Below are positions 1-5,319 of a DNA stretch of 10,394 nucleotides, piece by piece; the stretch's first letter is position 1, and the number at the start of each line of letters is the position of its first letter. Source of the stretch: JACPIN01 sp964367085. Lineage in GTDB: Archaea; Nanobdellota; Nanobdellia; SCGC-AAA011-G17; ARS1403. Below the pieces are notes generated by a model that did not search any database, had not been told where the DNA came from, and saw only the letters and a program-made list of their open reading frames with translations. The DNA is taken from positions 1-10,394 of the forward strand of contig CAYIWL010000028.1 in assembly GCA_964367085.1 (NCBI GenBank), read 5' to 3'. The position numbers were made by a program, and so were the translations under genes.

Positions 1-614
1 TGGTTGGAAATTTAGTTGATAATATTCCAATAAAATGTGGAAAAGAAATGCAAAGCGATGAAATGGAATATTATAGAAGAAAAAGCAAATATCATAAAGG
101 AAAAGAACAGAATTGGTTTGTTGATACTTTTGATGTTGAAACTAAATTTATGGTGGCAGGAGAATACATGAGAAGTAGAACTAATAATAATTTGATTAAA
201 GTTATGAAAAGGGCTAAATTCAAGACAGGAGAACAAATTGAGATTGTTACAACTGACGGATTAAGAGGTTATCCAAGAGTTCTGAGAAAAACTTTCAGTT
301 TGCAATCTCCTTATCATGCTTCTTCAAAAACTAAAAGCAAGATAATCCACAATGTTGTTATAGCAGACGAGAGAGGTTTTAATTATCCTATTGAGAGATT
401 ACATAACACAATTAGAGAAAGAACAAAAACCATGAGGGGTTTTCACGGTTGTATAGAAAGTGCTCATGCTATTATGAAAGGTTTAGAGATTAATTATAAT
501 TTCAATAGAAAGCATATGTCTTTAGGAAAAATGACGCCTGCAGAAATCGCTATACCTCAATTAGAATTAGGGATTAATAAGTGGTTAGATTTGATTAAGT
601 TGAGTAAGATCTAA
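1..614 (+). CDS. IS6/IS240-like DDE transposase, 5'-truncated by window edge
   Basis: The reading frame is open from base 3 without a stop, so the gene starts outside the window; the first internal ATG is at 48 and 188 codons follow. Numbering from that ATG, a catalytic-core pattern is visible: Asp4-Glu5 (SDE), a strand WFVDTFD that matches the second strand of an RNase H fold, Asp70 in VTTDGLRGY, and Glu116 in YPIERLHNTIRERTKTMRGF. The last stretch closely resembles the 'N..EN.H..I+.RT+.M.GF' signature of IS6/IS240-type transposases, followed by a typical tail (R-K-H-M...TPAEIA). The enzyme would cut and join the ends of its own insertion sequence. The Asp70-Glu116 gap (45 residues) is longer than the roughly 34 usual for IS6, so the exact family is uncertain. 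The stop lies only 5 bp from the stop of the convergent membrane-protein gene, so the element's right end abuts or overlaps that gene; I could not identify a terminal inverted repeat. Confidence 0.8.
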   Translation, partial: VGNLVDNIPIKCGKEMQSDEMEYYRRKSKYHKGKEQNWFVDTFDVETKFMVAGEYMRSRTNNNLIKVMKRAKFKTGEQIEIVTTDGLRGYPRVLRKTFSLQSPYHASSKTKSKIIHNVVIADERGFNYPIERLHNTIRERTKTMRGFHGCIESAHAIMKGLEINYNFNRKHMSLGKMTPAEIAIPQLELGINKWLDLIKLSKI

Positions 615-619
615 TAACT

Positions 620-1123
620 TCATTTACATTTATCACAGACCTTTATTTTACCTATTCTATTTCCTGCTAAATAAATAGTAAAGATTATGATAAATATGCT
701 TGTTATCATTATCTCAGTTTTATAAGAGAATAAGAATAATGTTGCTGAACCACCAATTCCAACAAAACCTAAAATCGCACCTAAACAAATTGGACAAAGT
801 TTAGCTGAAAATAAAGTTCCTGTAATTGCAACAAGGCCTGTTCCTGTGTTTCTTACTAAATGTTTACCCTGTATTTTTTCTTTATGAGATGCATACATCT
901 GCATAGCAATTGAAATACCAAACAACGAAGAAAAAAGAGTTATTAAACCAATATCACTTATCTGTAAAAGAGATAACTGCAATTTTAATGTATTTCCAGG
1001 AGTTAATAAAGATGGAATTAAGATAGCAATAAAGGCCATCACCACAGCTAAAGCAATTGCTATTAAAGCATATTTTCTTGAACTTAAAGTTAAAAAAATT
1101 GATTCAAGTATCTTTTTTACCAT
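620..1123 (-). CDS. MerT/MerC-like small membrane protein with two Cys pairs
   Basis: 167 residues with about four hydrophobic helices (roughly 18-39, 55-77, 96-128, 136-154). The third helix carries C110-P-I-C113 followed by L-G-A-I-L-G-F-V-G-I-G-G, and the cytosolic tail ends in V-C163-D-K-C166-K. A Cys pair inside a Gly-rich helix, then another helix, then a short Cys-containing loop resembles the arrangement in mercury importers of the MerT/MerC type; I infer a metal or thiol-related membrane role from this, not a proven substrate. It is the last gene of a four-gene operon with a glutaredoxin and two small Cys-rich proteins; its ATG lies 7 bp after the preceding stop. No Shine-Dalgarno is seen; a small hairpin (arms 1124-1128 and 1136-1140) sits directly before the start, suggesting coupled translation. 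Alternative: a conserved membrane protein of unknown function. Confidence 0.65.
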   Translation of the reverse strand: MVKKILESIFLTLSSRKYALIAIALAVVMAFIAILIPSLLTPGNTLKLQLSLLQISDIGLITLFSSLFGISIAMQMYASHKEKIQGKHLVRNTGTGLVAITGTLFSAKLCPICLGAILGFVGIGGSATLFLFSYKTEIMITSIFIIIFTIYLAGNRIGKIKVCDKCK

Positions 1124-1130
1124 GTTATTT

Positions 1131-1277
1131 TTAAGATAACTCTTTTATTAAAAGTTCTCGCGCTTCAGGTGATAGTATTTTCTTAAGCTCTTTTGTACAT
1201 ATACAGATACAACACGAGCAACTTGGGCAAGTTCCCATATCACAACATGGTTCTCTCCTTTTGTTTTCTTCTTTCAT
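1131..1277 (-). CDS. 48-aa metallothionein-like cysteine-rich protein
   Basis: A short gene with eight cysteines packed into residues 11-27: C11 C12 ... C17 ... C20 . C22 C23 . C25 . C27, i.e. CC, CxxC and CxC motifs together, followed by a charged helix (KELKKILSPEARELLIKEL). Such density is typical of soft-metal (Cu, Zn, Cd, Hg) or Fe-S cluster binding. The start is well supported by a strong Shine-Dalgarno AAGGAGGT ending 4 nt before the ATG, the best ribosome site in the window. It lies 13 bp after the stop of the zinc-ribbon gene and 7 bp before the MerT-like gene, so it is an internal member of the glutaredoxin operon. I do not recognise a named family. A plausible job is a cytosolic metal chaperone or sink handing metal to or from the membrane protein; this is inference from composition and context. 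Confidence 0.72.
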   Translation of the reverse strand: MKEENKRREPCCDMGTCPSCSCCICICTKELKKILSPEARELLIKELS

Positions 1278-1281
1278 TTTT

Positions 1282-1289
1282 ACCTCCTT
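1282..1289 (-). promoter_or_regulatory. Strong Shine-Dalgarno site for the Cys-rich mini-protein
   Basis: The minus strand reads AAGGAGGT four nucleotides before the ATG at 1277. It decides the start of the 48-aa gene and stands out because most first-in-operon genes here have no such site. Confidence 0.8.
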
Positions 1290-1290
1290 A

Positions 1291-1452
1291 TTACTTTATT
1301 TTAACAGCGTGTTTAGTTATTTCTAAGCTGCATGAATTATGCTTTTTACAAAAATCTTCACATTTTTGAGCGAGATCTTTTGTTTCATAATAAAATTTAC
1401 ATATACTACATTGAAAATAATTCTTTCCTTTATAGTTTATTTCTTTTACCAT
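1291..1452 (-). CDS. 53-aa zinc-ribbon-like mini-protein
   Basis: 53 residues with C15-x2-C18 in a strand context (YFQCSICKFYYE) and C31-x3-C35-x2-H38-x2-C41 in the second half (KCEDFCKKHNSCSLEITKHAV). The pattern Y.C..C...Y.....A..CE..C..H.SC...I...A is one I associate with small conserved proteins in DPANN archaea and candidate-phyla bacteria, with no assigned function known to me. Two Cys/His sets suggest a single zinc site. Its ATG overlaps the glutaredoxin stop (TGATG, 1 nt shared), so translation is coupled and both belong to one operon. It could be a metal-binding adaptor or just a small zinc-stabilised binding domain. The start is fixed by the overlap; no good Shine-Dalgarno is seen. 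Confidence 0.75.
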   Translation of the reverse strand: MVKEINYKGKNYFQCSICKFYYETKDLAQKCEDFCKKHNSCSLEITKHAVKIK

Positions 1453-1688
1453 CACAATTTCAAGGCCTCTTTTAATTTTTCTTCATCGAAACCGATGATT
1501 ATCTCTCCATTGATATCTATCACAGGCACGCCCATATGTCCTGATTTTCTTACCATCTCTTTAGCTGCTTTTACATCTTTCCCAACATCTCTTTCTTTAT
1601 AAGAAGCATTATTATCTTTCAAAAATTCTCTTACTTTTTTACACCAAGGGCAACCTTCTGCAGTATAAACAATAATCATCTTCTTCAT
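1452..1688 (-). CDS. Glutaredoxin-like thiol-disulfide oxidoreductase
   Basis: 78 residues with a compact thioredoxin fold: strand MIIVYTAEG, redox motif C13-P-W-C16 at the start of helix 1, conserved KERDV strand, G-V-P55-V cis-proline loop, and the D-G/N-G.. I-I-G-F-D ending typical of NrdH/YruB-type short glutaredoxins. It reduces disulfides (or glutathione-like mixed disulfides) in the cytosol. It is the first gene of a four-gene operon leading to the MerT-like membrane protein and is divergent from an HxlR regulator. The 21-bp inverted repeat at 1690-1710 begins 2 bp upstream of the ATG, so a bound regulator would sit on the transcription start. A TATA-like box for this strand lies at about 1716-1725. 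A second in-frame ATG three codons on (MIIVY) is possible; it would not change the fold. Confidence 0.9.
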   Translation of the reverse strand: MKKMIIVYTAEGCPWCKKVREFLKDNNASYKERDVGKDVKAAKEMVRKSGHMGVPVIDINGEIIIGFDEEKLKEALKL

Positions 1689-1689
1689 C

Positions 1690-1710
1690 TTAGTATATTT
1701 TATATACTAA
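1690..1710. promoter_or_regulatory. Perfect 9+3+9 inverted repeat, candidate HxlR operator
   Basis: Arms TTAGTATAT (1690-1698) and ATATACTAA (1702-1710) are exact reverse complements around TTT. The site lies in the 52-bp gap between the divergent glutaredoxin and HxlR genes. HxlR proteins bind as dimers to such palindromes, often next to their own gene. Position over the glutaredoxin start region suggests repression; this is inference. Confidence 0.65.
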
Positions 1711-1715
1711 AAGGA

Positions 1716-1727
1716 ATTATATAAATA
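1716..1727. promoter_or_regulatory. Shared TATA-like box between divergent genes
   Basis: ATTATATAAATA is an archaeal TATA-like element. It is about 30 nt from the glutaredoxin ATG (minus) and about 20 nt from the HxlR ATG (plus), so it best fits the minus-strand operon; the plus-strand gene may instead use the AT-rich core of the neighbouring inverted repeat. Confidence 0.5.
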
Positions 1728-1740
1728 AGTAAGTTTCCAA

Positions 1741-2103
1741 ATGGTAACCAAACAAATCCAAACAGATGAGAAATGTTGCAGGATGAAATCAATTAATGGG
1801 TATTGCCCCAAGCCCTTAGAATCTGTTTCAGATTATTTAAGCAAGAAGTGGACAATTTCCATAATAATAACAATAGGAAATTTTGGAAGTTTAAGATTTA
1901 ATGATTTATTAGGAAGAATGGAAGGAGCTACTGCCAAGATATTAAGCAGCAGATTAAAAGAGTTAGAGAAAGAAGGAGTAATAAAAAGAAAAGCATTTAG
2001 CGAAATTCCTCCAAGAGTTGAATACTTTCTTACACAAAAAGGCGAAAAATTAAAGGAATCATTACTTCCTTTGATTAAGTGGGCAGAAAATAAAAATAAG
2101 TAA
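1741..2103 (+). CDS. HxlR-family winged-helix regulator with N-terminal cysteines
   Basis: 120 residues. The core from C22-P-K-P to the C terminus matches the HxlR pattern: LSKKWTISIII, then a GSLRFNDLLGRMEGATAKILSSRLKELEKEGVIKR winged helix, then P-P-R-V-E-Y-F-L-T-Q-K-G and a dimerising last helix. HxlR proteins are dimeric DNA-binding repressors or activators, several of which sense electrophiles or disulfide stress through cysteines near the N terminus. Here C12, C13 and C22 sit in that region, giving a possible redox or metal switch. The gene is divergent from the glutaredoxin/Cys-rich operon with a perfect inverted repeat between, so it very likely controls that operon and itself. The start at 1741 keeps the Cys pair; a later ATG at 1783 would lose it. 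No Shine-Dalgarno is seen. Confidence 0.88.
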   Translation: MVTKQIQTDEKCCRMKSINGYCPKPLESVSDYLSKKWTISIIITIGNFGSLRFNDLLGRMEGATAKILSSRLKELEKEGVIKRKAFSEIPPRVEYFLTQKGEKLKESLLPLIKWAENKNK

Positions 2104-2154
2104 GGTCTGAACTACCTTTTATATTTAAAACTTATTTTAGCTCCCTTTAACGTT

Positions 2155-2166
2155 ACAATGCATTGT
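2155..2166. repeat. 12-bp palindrome between convergent genes
   Basis: ACAATGCATTGT is a perfect palindrome in the 88-bp gap between the ends of the HxlR and RNase HII genes. The rest of this gap is AT-rich with T-tracts on both strands, as expected for archaeal transcription ends. Its role is unknown and a chance match is possible. Confidence 0.3.
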
Positions 2167-2191
2167 TGATGAAAAACGATTATCGAATTAG

Positions 2192-2876
2192 CTAATACTC
2201 ATCCAACTTTTTCTGCTCTTTCCCTTCTACTTCCCTTTTGTATGAAACCCATGATTTCCTGAAAAGATCAGGATGCTTATCGAAATTTTCCTTTACGAAT
2301 TTCTGGCATTGAAGGTTTGACATGTATCCAGTTCCAATTTTTTGCCCGAGTTTTTTTTCAATTTTTTCAACAGCTTCTTCCCTTGCTACTTTCGCCAATA
2401 TTGAAGCTGCAGCGACTGCCTCGTATTTTTCTGCTTTATGCTCAATTACAAGTTCTATGTCTGGGTTGTTTAAGAACTTTTTAAGATAATTTGAATATGC
2501 TCTGATGTTTGGCGAAGGGCAATCCACAATTGCTTTATCCGGCTTTAGAAAATTTATTATCTCTGCCGTCTTTCTTGCTTCAAGCCAGTTTAAATTCAAT
2601 CCGTCATGACCATGAACTGCCTTATCAATCTCCCCAGACTCAATTGCAACTATTTTGTGATTCTCTATGATCTTCAGGATTTGCTTTGCCAATACAACTC
2701 GCTTTTTATGATCTAATAATTTTGAATCCTTTACTCCAAGAGTTTTTAATCTAGCTGAATCTTCTTCATTAATCAAAACCCCCGCTATTATCAATGGACC
2801 GATTACTGGACCTTTTGGCGAACCTTAAAGTTTAAAGCTCTCTGCCGGCTTCATCGATCCCAGCAACTAATGTCAT
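2192..2876 (-). CDS. rnhB: Ribonuclease HII, split by a 28-nt insertion in the catalytic motif
   Basis: RNase HII cuts the RNA strand of RNA/DNA hybrids and removes single ribonucleotides from DNA. The start at 2876 overlaps the preceding stop (ATGA) and encodes MTLVAGIDEAGR, the canonical N-terminal motif with the first two catalytic carboxylates (D8, E9). The frame then hits a stop; 28 nt later (from 2812) the rest, GPVIGPLIIAGVLI..., resumes in another frame and runs uninterrupted to 2192. Without the 28 nt the protein would be 218 residues, normal for archaea. Further family marks: V-K-D-S-K near residue 40, the VDCPSPN Asp, and HKAEKYEAVAAASILAKV, where HKAD is usual, so the last catalytic Asp reads Glu or is shifted. 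Read only from the internal ATG at 2794 the product lacks D8/E9 and should be inactive. So the gene is either spliced or frameshifted, a recent pseudogene, or affected by sequence error. It is last in the operon behind the PGK-like gene. Confidence 0.85.
2813..2840 (-). other. 28-nt intervening sequence inside RNase HII (possible micro-intron)
   Basis: Placed exactly between the codons for R12 and G13 of the GIDEAGR-GPVIGP motif. On the transcript it can form an 8-bp stem (AGCUUUAA with UUAAGGUU, two G-U pairs, 3-nt loop), flanked by a GGC/GCC helix, with unpaired AGAG on the 5' side and unpaired AAAA on the 3' side, then CC/GG. Two purine bulges on opposite strands around a short helix resemble a relaxed bulge-helix-bulge site cut by archaeal splicing endonuclease. 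The outer helix is only 2-3 bp and the central one 3 bp, so the fit is imperfect. Three junction registers are equivalent; two restore Arg-Gly, one gives Lys-Gly. Confidence 0.5.
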
Positions 2877-2974
2877 GTTCCCTGTCCTTTAAGATAAAAG
2901 TATAACAAAATTAACACTAAAAGGATAAACAGGATTAAAAAAGGTAAAACTTTTCCTAAAGTTAAATTTTTCAT
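2873..2974 (-). CDS. 33-aa single-helix membrane peptide
   Basis: Encodes a basic N terminus (MKNLTLGK) followed by an unbroken hydrophobic helix (VLPFLILFILLVLILLYFYL) and a short polar tail (KGQGT). It is bounded by two ATGA overlaps, with the stop of the 61-aa gene upstream and the start of RNase HII downstream, and has a strong Shine-Dalgarno AAGGAGG (2979-2985) 4 nt before the ATG. Such tight coupling makes it very likely to be translated. Topology suggests a small membrane-anchored peptide; function unknown. Another reading is that its main role is to deliver ribosomes to the RNase HII start. Confidence 0.65.
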   Translation of the reverse strand: MKNLTLGKVLPFLILFILLVLILLYFYLKGQGT

Positions 2975-3156
2975 CTCTCCTCCTTCAATCTATAAATTTC
3001 TATTGTTAAATAAGTCAAATATCCTGCCACAAGTAGAAAAATGTTTCCGAAGATTATATCTGCTACGTCATTAGTCATATTGATTAGAAACAGGTTTAAT
3101 CCTATAAAGGTTCCTATTATTGCAAATACTACTCCAATTGTTTGTAGTGTTTCCAT
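2971..3156 (-). CDS. 61-aa two-helix membrane protein, unknown function
   Basis: Two hydrophobic segments (about residues 6-26 and 33-54) separated by a short polar loop, ending in a charged tail (YRLKEER). I do not recognise a family. It starts 6 bp after the stop of the PGK-like gene and its own stop overlaps the start of the 33-aa peptide (ATGA), so it is part of the same transcript. No strong Shine-Dalgarno is seen; the sequence AGGATG lies about 14 nt upstream inside the end of the PGK-like gene. Paired with the next peptide it may form a small membrane complex, but only the arrangement suggests this. Confidence 0.65.
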   Translation of the reverse strand: METLQTIGVVFAIIGTFIGLNLFLINMTNDVADIIFGNIFLLVAGYLTYLTIEIYRLKEER

Positions 3157-3162
3157 CCAAAT

Positions 3163-4566
3163 TTATTTCATCCTGAGCACTTCTACTGTCGGAAGCTTTT
3201 CTTCTGTGAGATAAGTTAGTAGAGGTTGTGTATTTTTTGAGAGATGCTTGATATTTTTGATTGGGATGTTAAACTGCTTGAAACAATCCACTGTCGAGCT
3301 TCCGATTACGAATGTGAAAGCACTTGACTTTTCAATTTCTTCTAGCACTGTTTTTGTTGCTTCCTGAAAATTCCCGTCTTCTACTTTTCCAAGCGGACCT
3401 TTTATCACTATTGTTTTTGCATTCCTTATTAATTCCAAGTAATCTGCTAGGCTCTCCGGACCAATTTCATATAAGTGCTGATATACCGGGAGGTGATGCA
3501 ATGAGATTTTTTCAGACACTCCCATTGTCGAAGTCTTGTAGTCCTTTGGCAGGATAATATTTTCATAGCCCATAAGTTTTTTAACATCGGAAGAAATCTT
3601 TATCTTTAATTTTTTAAATTCCTCTTCCTGACCGCCTAATTTTTTTCCCTGAGCTAGATGGAGAAGGTGAGCCACAAAACCGGAAGTGAGAACGGTATTA
3701 ACTCGATTTTTTTCCAACGAGGATTTTATTAAAGGAATTAACTCAAGAGGCTTGTCTCCTCCGAGAATGTATAAGCATGGCTTTATTGGGTTTAGCAGAT
3801 GATTTGCAGCTTCAATTTCTTTTTCAAAAAACCTTCCGAGACAAGAGGGCATTGCTTGCGGGAATCCTGTTAATGAAGTGTAGGAAAGATGCGCCAGAGA
3901 AAAAGAGTCGTTTATGTAGTAATCTGCAACTGCTGAAAGGGTTTTAACTAGCTTTGTTTTTTTCTGCTTCTTAAGTTTTGTTTTTGTCTCATCTTTTTCA
4001 GAGAATAAATTTTTTAAAATAATTATTTCTCCTGGATTCAAAGATTTTATTTTGTTTTGAGCTGTTTCTCCTGTTAAATCATCAATGTAATTAACCTCCT
4101 TGTTCAGCTTTTGCGAGAGATGAGATGCATGTAAATCTAATGCTGGAAGATTTTTTTCATTTTTTGAAGATTGATGAGTGAGGATTACTATCTTAGCCAG
4201 TTTTTCTATTAGCTCTAGAATCGTTGGAAGATGATGGGAGAAATGATCTGAAGGAATGAATTCTGGATGCAATTGGGAATCTAAATCCAGCCTTAAAAGA
4301 ACAGTTTTGTCTTTTAGCTTGAAATCATCTAAAGTTTTGAAATCCTTTATCTTGTAGGCATATCCTGCAAAGCTCTTTTCCTTTAGTCTATTTGGATCCT
4401 GGATAACTCTTGAAGCAGGCTCTTTCTTTACCTCGCCCCACTTGACTAATCTTCTTAAAGATGATTGGATGGATTTTAGAGACTGACCTGTTGCTTTGGC
4501 TATCTCATTACTTAATAACCACGAGCCAGATTTCTTCAACTCTTTCTTTACCTCTTCTTGCCCCAT
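3163..4566 (-). CDS. Winged-helix / phosphoglycerate-kinase-like fusion, catalytic residues mostly lost
   Basis: 467 residues. Residues 1-73 form a winged-helix domain (LSNEIAKATGQSLKSIQSSLRRLVKWGEV, wing YAYKI). Residues 76-467 follow the phosphoglycerate kinase (PGK) fold: LLRLDLD (RVDFN), LPTILELIEKLAKIVILTHQ, NDSFSLAHLS (NDAF.AAHR), GRFFEKEI, ILGGDKPLELI (ILGGAK), EIGPESL, IKGPLGKVE (WNGP.GVFE). PGK transfers phosphate between 1,3-bisphosphoglycerate and ADP. Here the substrate arginines equivalent to yeast R38, R65, R122 and R170 appear as H108, S134, F188 and L227, GGGD reads GSST (422-425), and the last STGGGAS loop is absent; only R92 and D94 of the first motif remain. So this is probably a PGK-fold protein with another role, perhaps regulatory given the DNA-binding-type domain. 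It heads the operon leading to RNase HII; a TATA-like box lies at 4594-4601, about 32 nt before the ATG. Confidence 0.78.
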   Translation of the reverse strand: MGQEEVKKELKKSGSWLLSNEIAKATGQSLKSIQSSLRRLVKWGEVKKEPASRVIQDPNRLKEKSFAGYAYKIKDFKTLDDFKLKDKTVLLRLDLDSQLHPEFIPSDHFSHHLPTILELIEKLAKIVILTHQSSKNEKNLPALDLHASHLSQKLNKEVNYIDDLTGETAQNKIKSLNPGEIIILKNLFSEKDETKTKLKKQKKTKLVKTLSAVADYYINDSFSLAHLSYTSLTGFPQAMPSCLGRFFEKEIEAANHLLNPIKPCLYILGGDKPLELIPLIKSSLEKNRVNTVLTSGFVAHLLHLAQGKKLGGQEEEFKKLKIKISSDVKKLMGYENIILPKDYKTSTMGVSEKISLHHLPVYQHLYEIGPESLADYLELIRNAKTIVIKGPLGKVEDGNFQEATKTVLEEIEKSSAFTFVIGSSTVDCFKQFNIPIKNIKHLSKNTQPLLTYLTEEKLPTVEVLRMK

Positions 4567-4593
4567 CTTTACTACAAAAAGAAAGGAATTAAG

Positions 4594-4601
4594 GTTTTAA
4601 A
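4594..4601 (-). promoter_or_regulatory. TATA-like box of the PGK-like/RNase HII operon
   Basis: Minus strand ATTTAAAACC, centred about 32 nt before the ATG at 4566, giving a very short or no leader. No Shine-Dalgarno precedes that ATG. Confidence 0.5.
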
Positions 4602-4635
4602 TGTTATTGTTCTTGGGTATAATTGTTGGAGTTTA

Positions 4636-4678
4636 AGCGCTTCGCTATCACACTTTTCTTTCAGAAAGAAAATCGTGT
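4636..4678. other. Two adjacent hairpins in intergenic DNA
   Basis: The gap 4567-4747 holds no convincing gene. It contains AGCG-CTT-CGCT (4636-4646) and then a 12-bp stem: ACAC (4650-4653) plus TTTTCTTT (4654-4661), loop CAG, AAAGAAAA (4665-4672), a 2-nt bulge, and GTGT (4675-4678). It lies upstream of the PGK-like promoter and downstream of the next minus-strand gene. It could be a terminator-like or small structured RNA; no known RNA family is recognised. Confidence 0.35.
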
Positions 4679-4747
4679 CCAAAAGAAACAATTTAGGCTT
4701 GCTTATAAAAAAACAGACAGATAATATTAAGGACCATTTATGGAATC

Positions 4748-5179
4748 CTATATCCTATGTAATGTGGAATAAACATCAAGTGTATAATCCGTAGCATCTT
4801 CCGCTTCAAACCCAGAAGTTTTAACAATAGTTAGGATATTATCTCTTGCACTGAATAATCTCTCTTCAAAACCAACATGCCTTTCAGACCCAGTTTCAGG
4901 ATTGGAAGCAGTATATTCTATAAAACCATTTGTATTACTAACTTTAGCTGCCATAAATCTTTCCCGTCTTTTTGGATCTGAGCCATAAGATAACCAAATT
5001 CTGCCTTTATATTCTCCAAGTATGTCCATATCGCTTGGAGGAACTCCTAGATCATCCTCTAATGGTTTTCTAAGAACTTCAACTTCTAATTTTAATTTAT
5101 TTTGATCTTTACCTCTCGCTTCATCTAAAAATTCTTGAATATTTCCTGGTCTTCTTAATAATAGTTTTTTTAATGTCAT
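4748..5179 (-). CDS. Conserved-looking hypothetical protein, 143 aa
   Basis: I do not recognise this protein. From the chosen start it reads MTLKKLLLRRPGNIQEFLDEARGK..., soluble, acidic overall, with an N-terminal basic helix, a mixed alpha/beta middle (LGVPPSDMDILGEYKGRIWLSYGSD) and a C-terminal segment with FEERLFSARDNILTIVKTSG. No membrane helix, signal peptide or Cys motif is visible. An upstream ATG at 5191 is possible (four extra residues), but the TATA-like box TTTATAAA at 5202-5209 is centred 26-27 nt before the ATG at 5179, the exact spacing for a leaderless transcript, so I prefer the shorter form. The gene is followed by 181 bp without genes and appears to be transcribed alone. Confidence 0.6.
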   Translation of the reverse strand: MTLKKLLLRRPGNIQEFLDEARGKDQNKLKLEVEVLRKPLEDDLGVPPSDMDILGEYKGRIWLSYGSDPKRRERFMAAKVSNTNGFIEYTASNPETGSERHVGFEERLFSARDNILTIVKTSGFEAEDATDYTLDVYSTLHRI

Positions 5180-5201
5180 TAAGAGGATCATAATTATAGA
5201 G

Positions 5202-5209
5202 TTTATAAA
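5202..5209 (-). promoter_or_regulatory. TATA box deciding the start of the 143-aa gene
   Basis: TTTATAAA, centred 26-27 nt before the ATG at 5179 on the minus strand; it is too close (14 nt) to the alternative ATG at 5191. Confidence 0.6.
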
Positions 5210-5319
5210 TCTTTTGGTTTATTTCACTACTTTATAATTAATATTGAAATGCTAGAATTCTGAATTCAAAATCTTTCAGATTCTCCGCTATATTTCAATC
5301 CTCAGTAGAAAAAGACCGA

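Noticed and set aside
1..614. Terminal inverted repeats and target duplication for the left-edge IS
   Set aside because: The left end is outside the window, and comparing the right end with the remnant at 8795-8908 gave no clear conserved terminus.
1339..1602. 87-codon plus-strand frame
   Set aside because: It is antisense to the zinc-ribbon and glutaredoxin genes; its hydrophobic look comes from the reverse complement of Lys/Glu-rich coding sequence.
2192..2794. RNase HII as a complete gene starting at the internal ATG 2794
   Set aside because: It would lack the catalytic GIDEAGR segment, which is found in another frame 28 nt upstream with an ATGA-coupled start.
4614..4680. tRNA-like stretch beginning GGGTATAATTGTTGG with AGCGCTTCGCT
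   Set aside because: No pairing D-arm, no TTCRA T-loop and no closing acceptor strand could be found on either strand; a split-tRNA half was also considered and does not fold.
4558..4794. 78-codon plus-strand frame
   Set aside because: It overlaps the starts or ends of two minus-strand genes, has no promoter-like signal, and its composition (W/S/H-rich, no fold pattern) looks random; it also crosses the hairpins.
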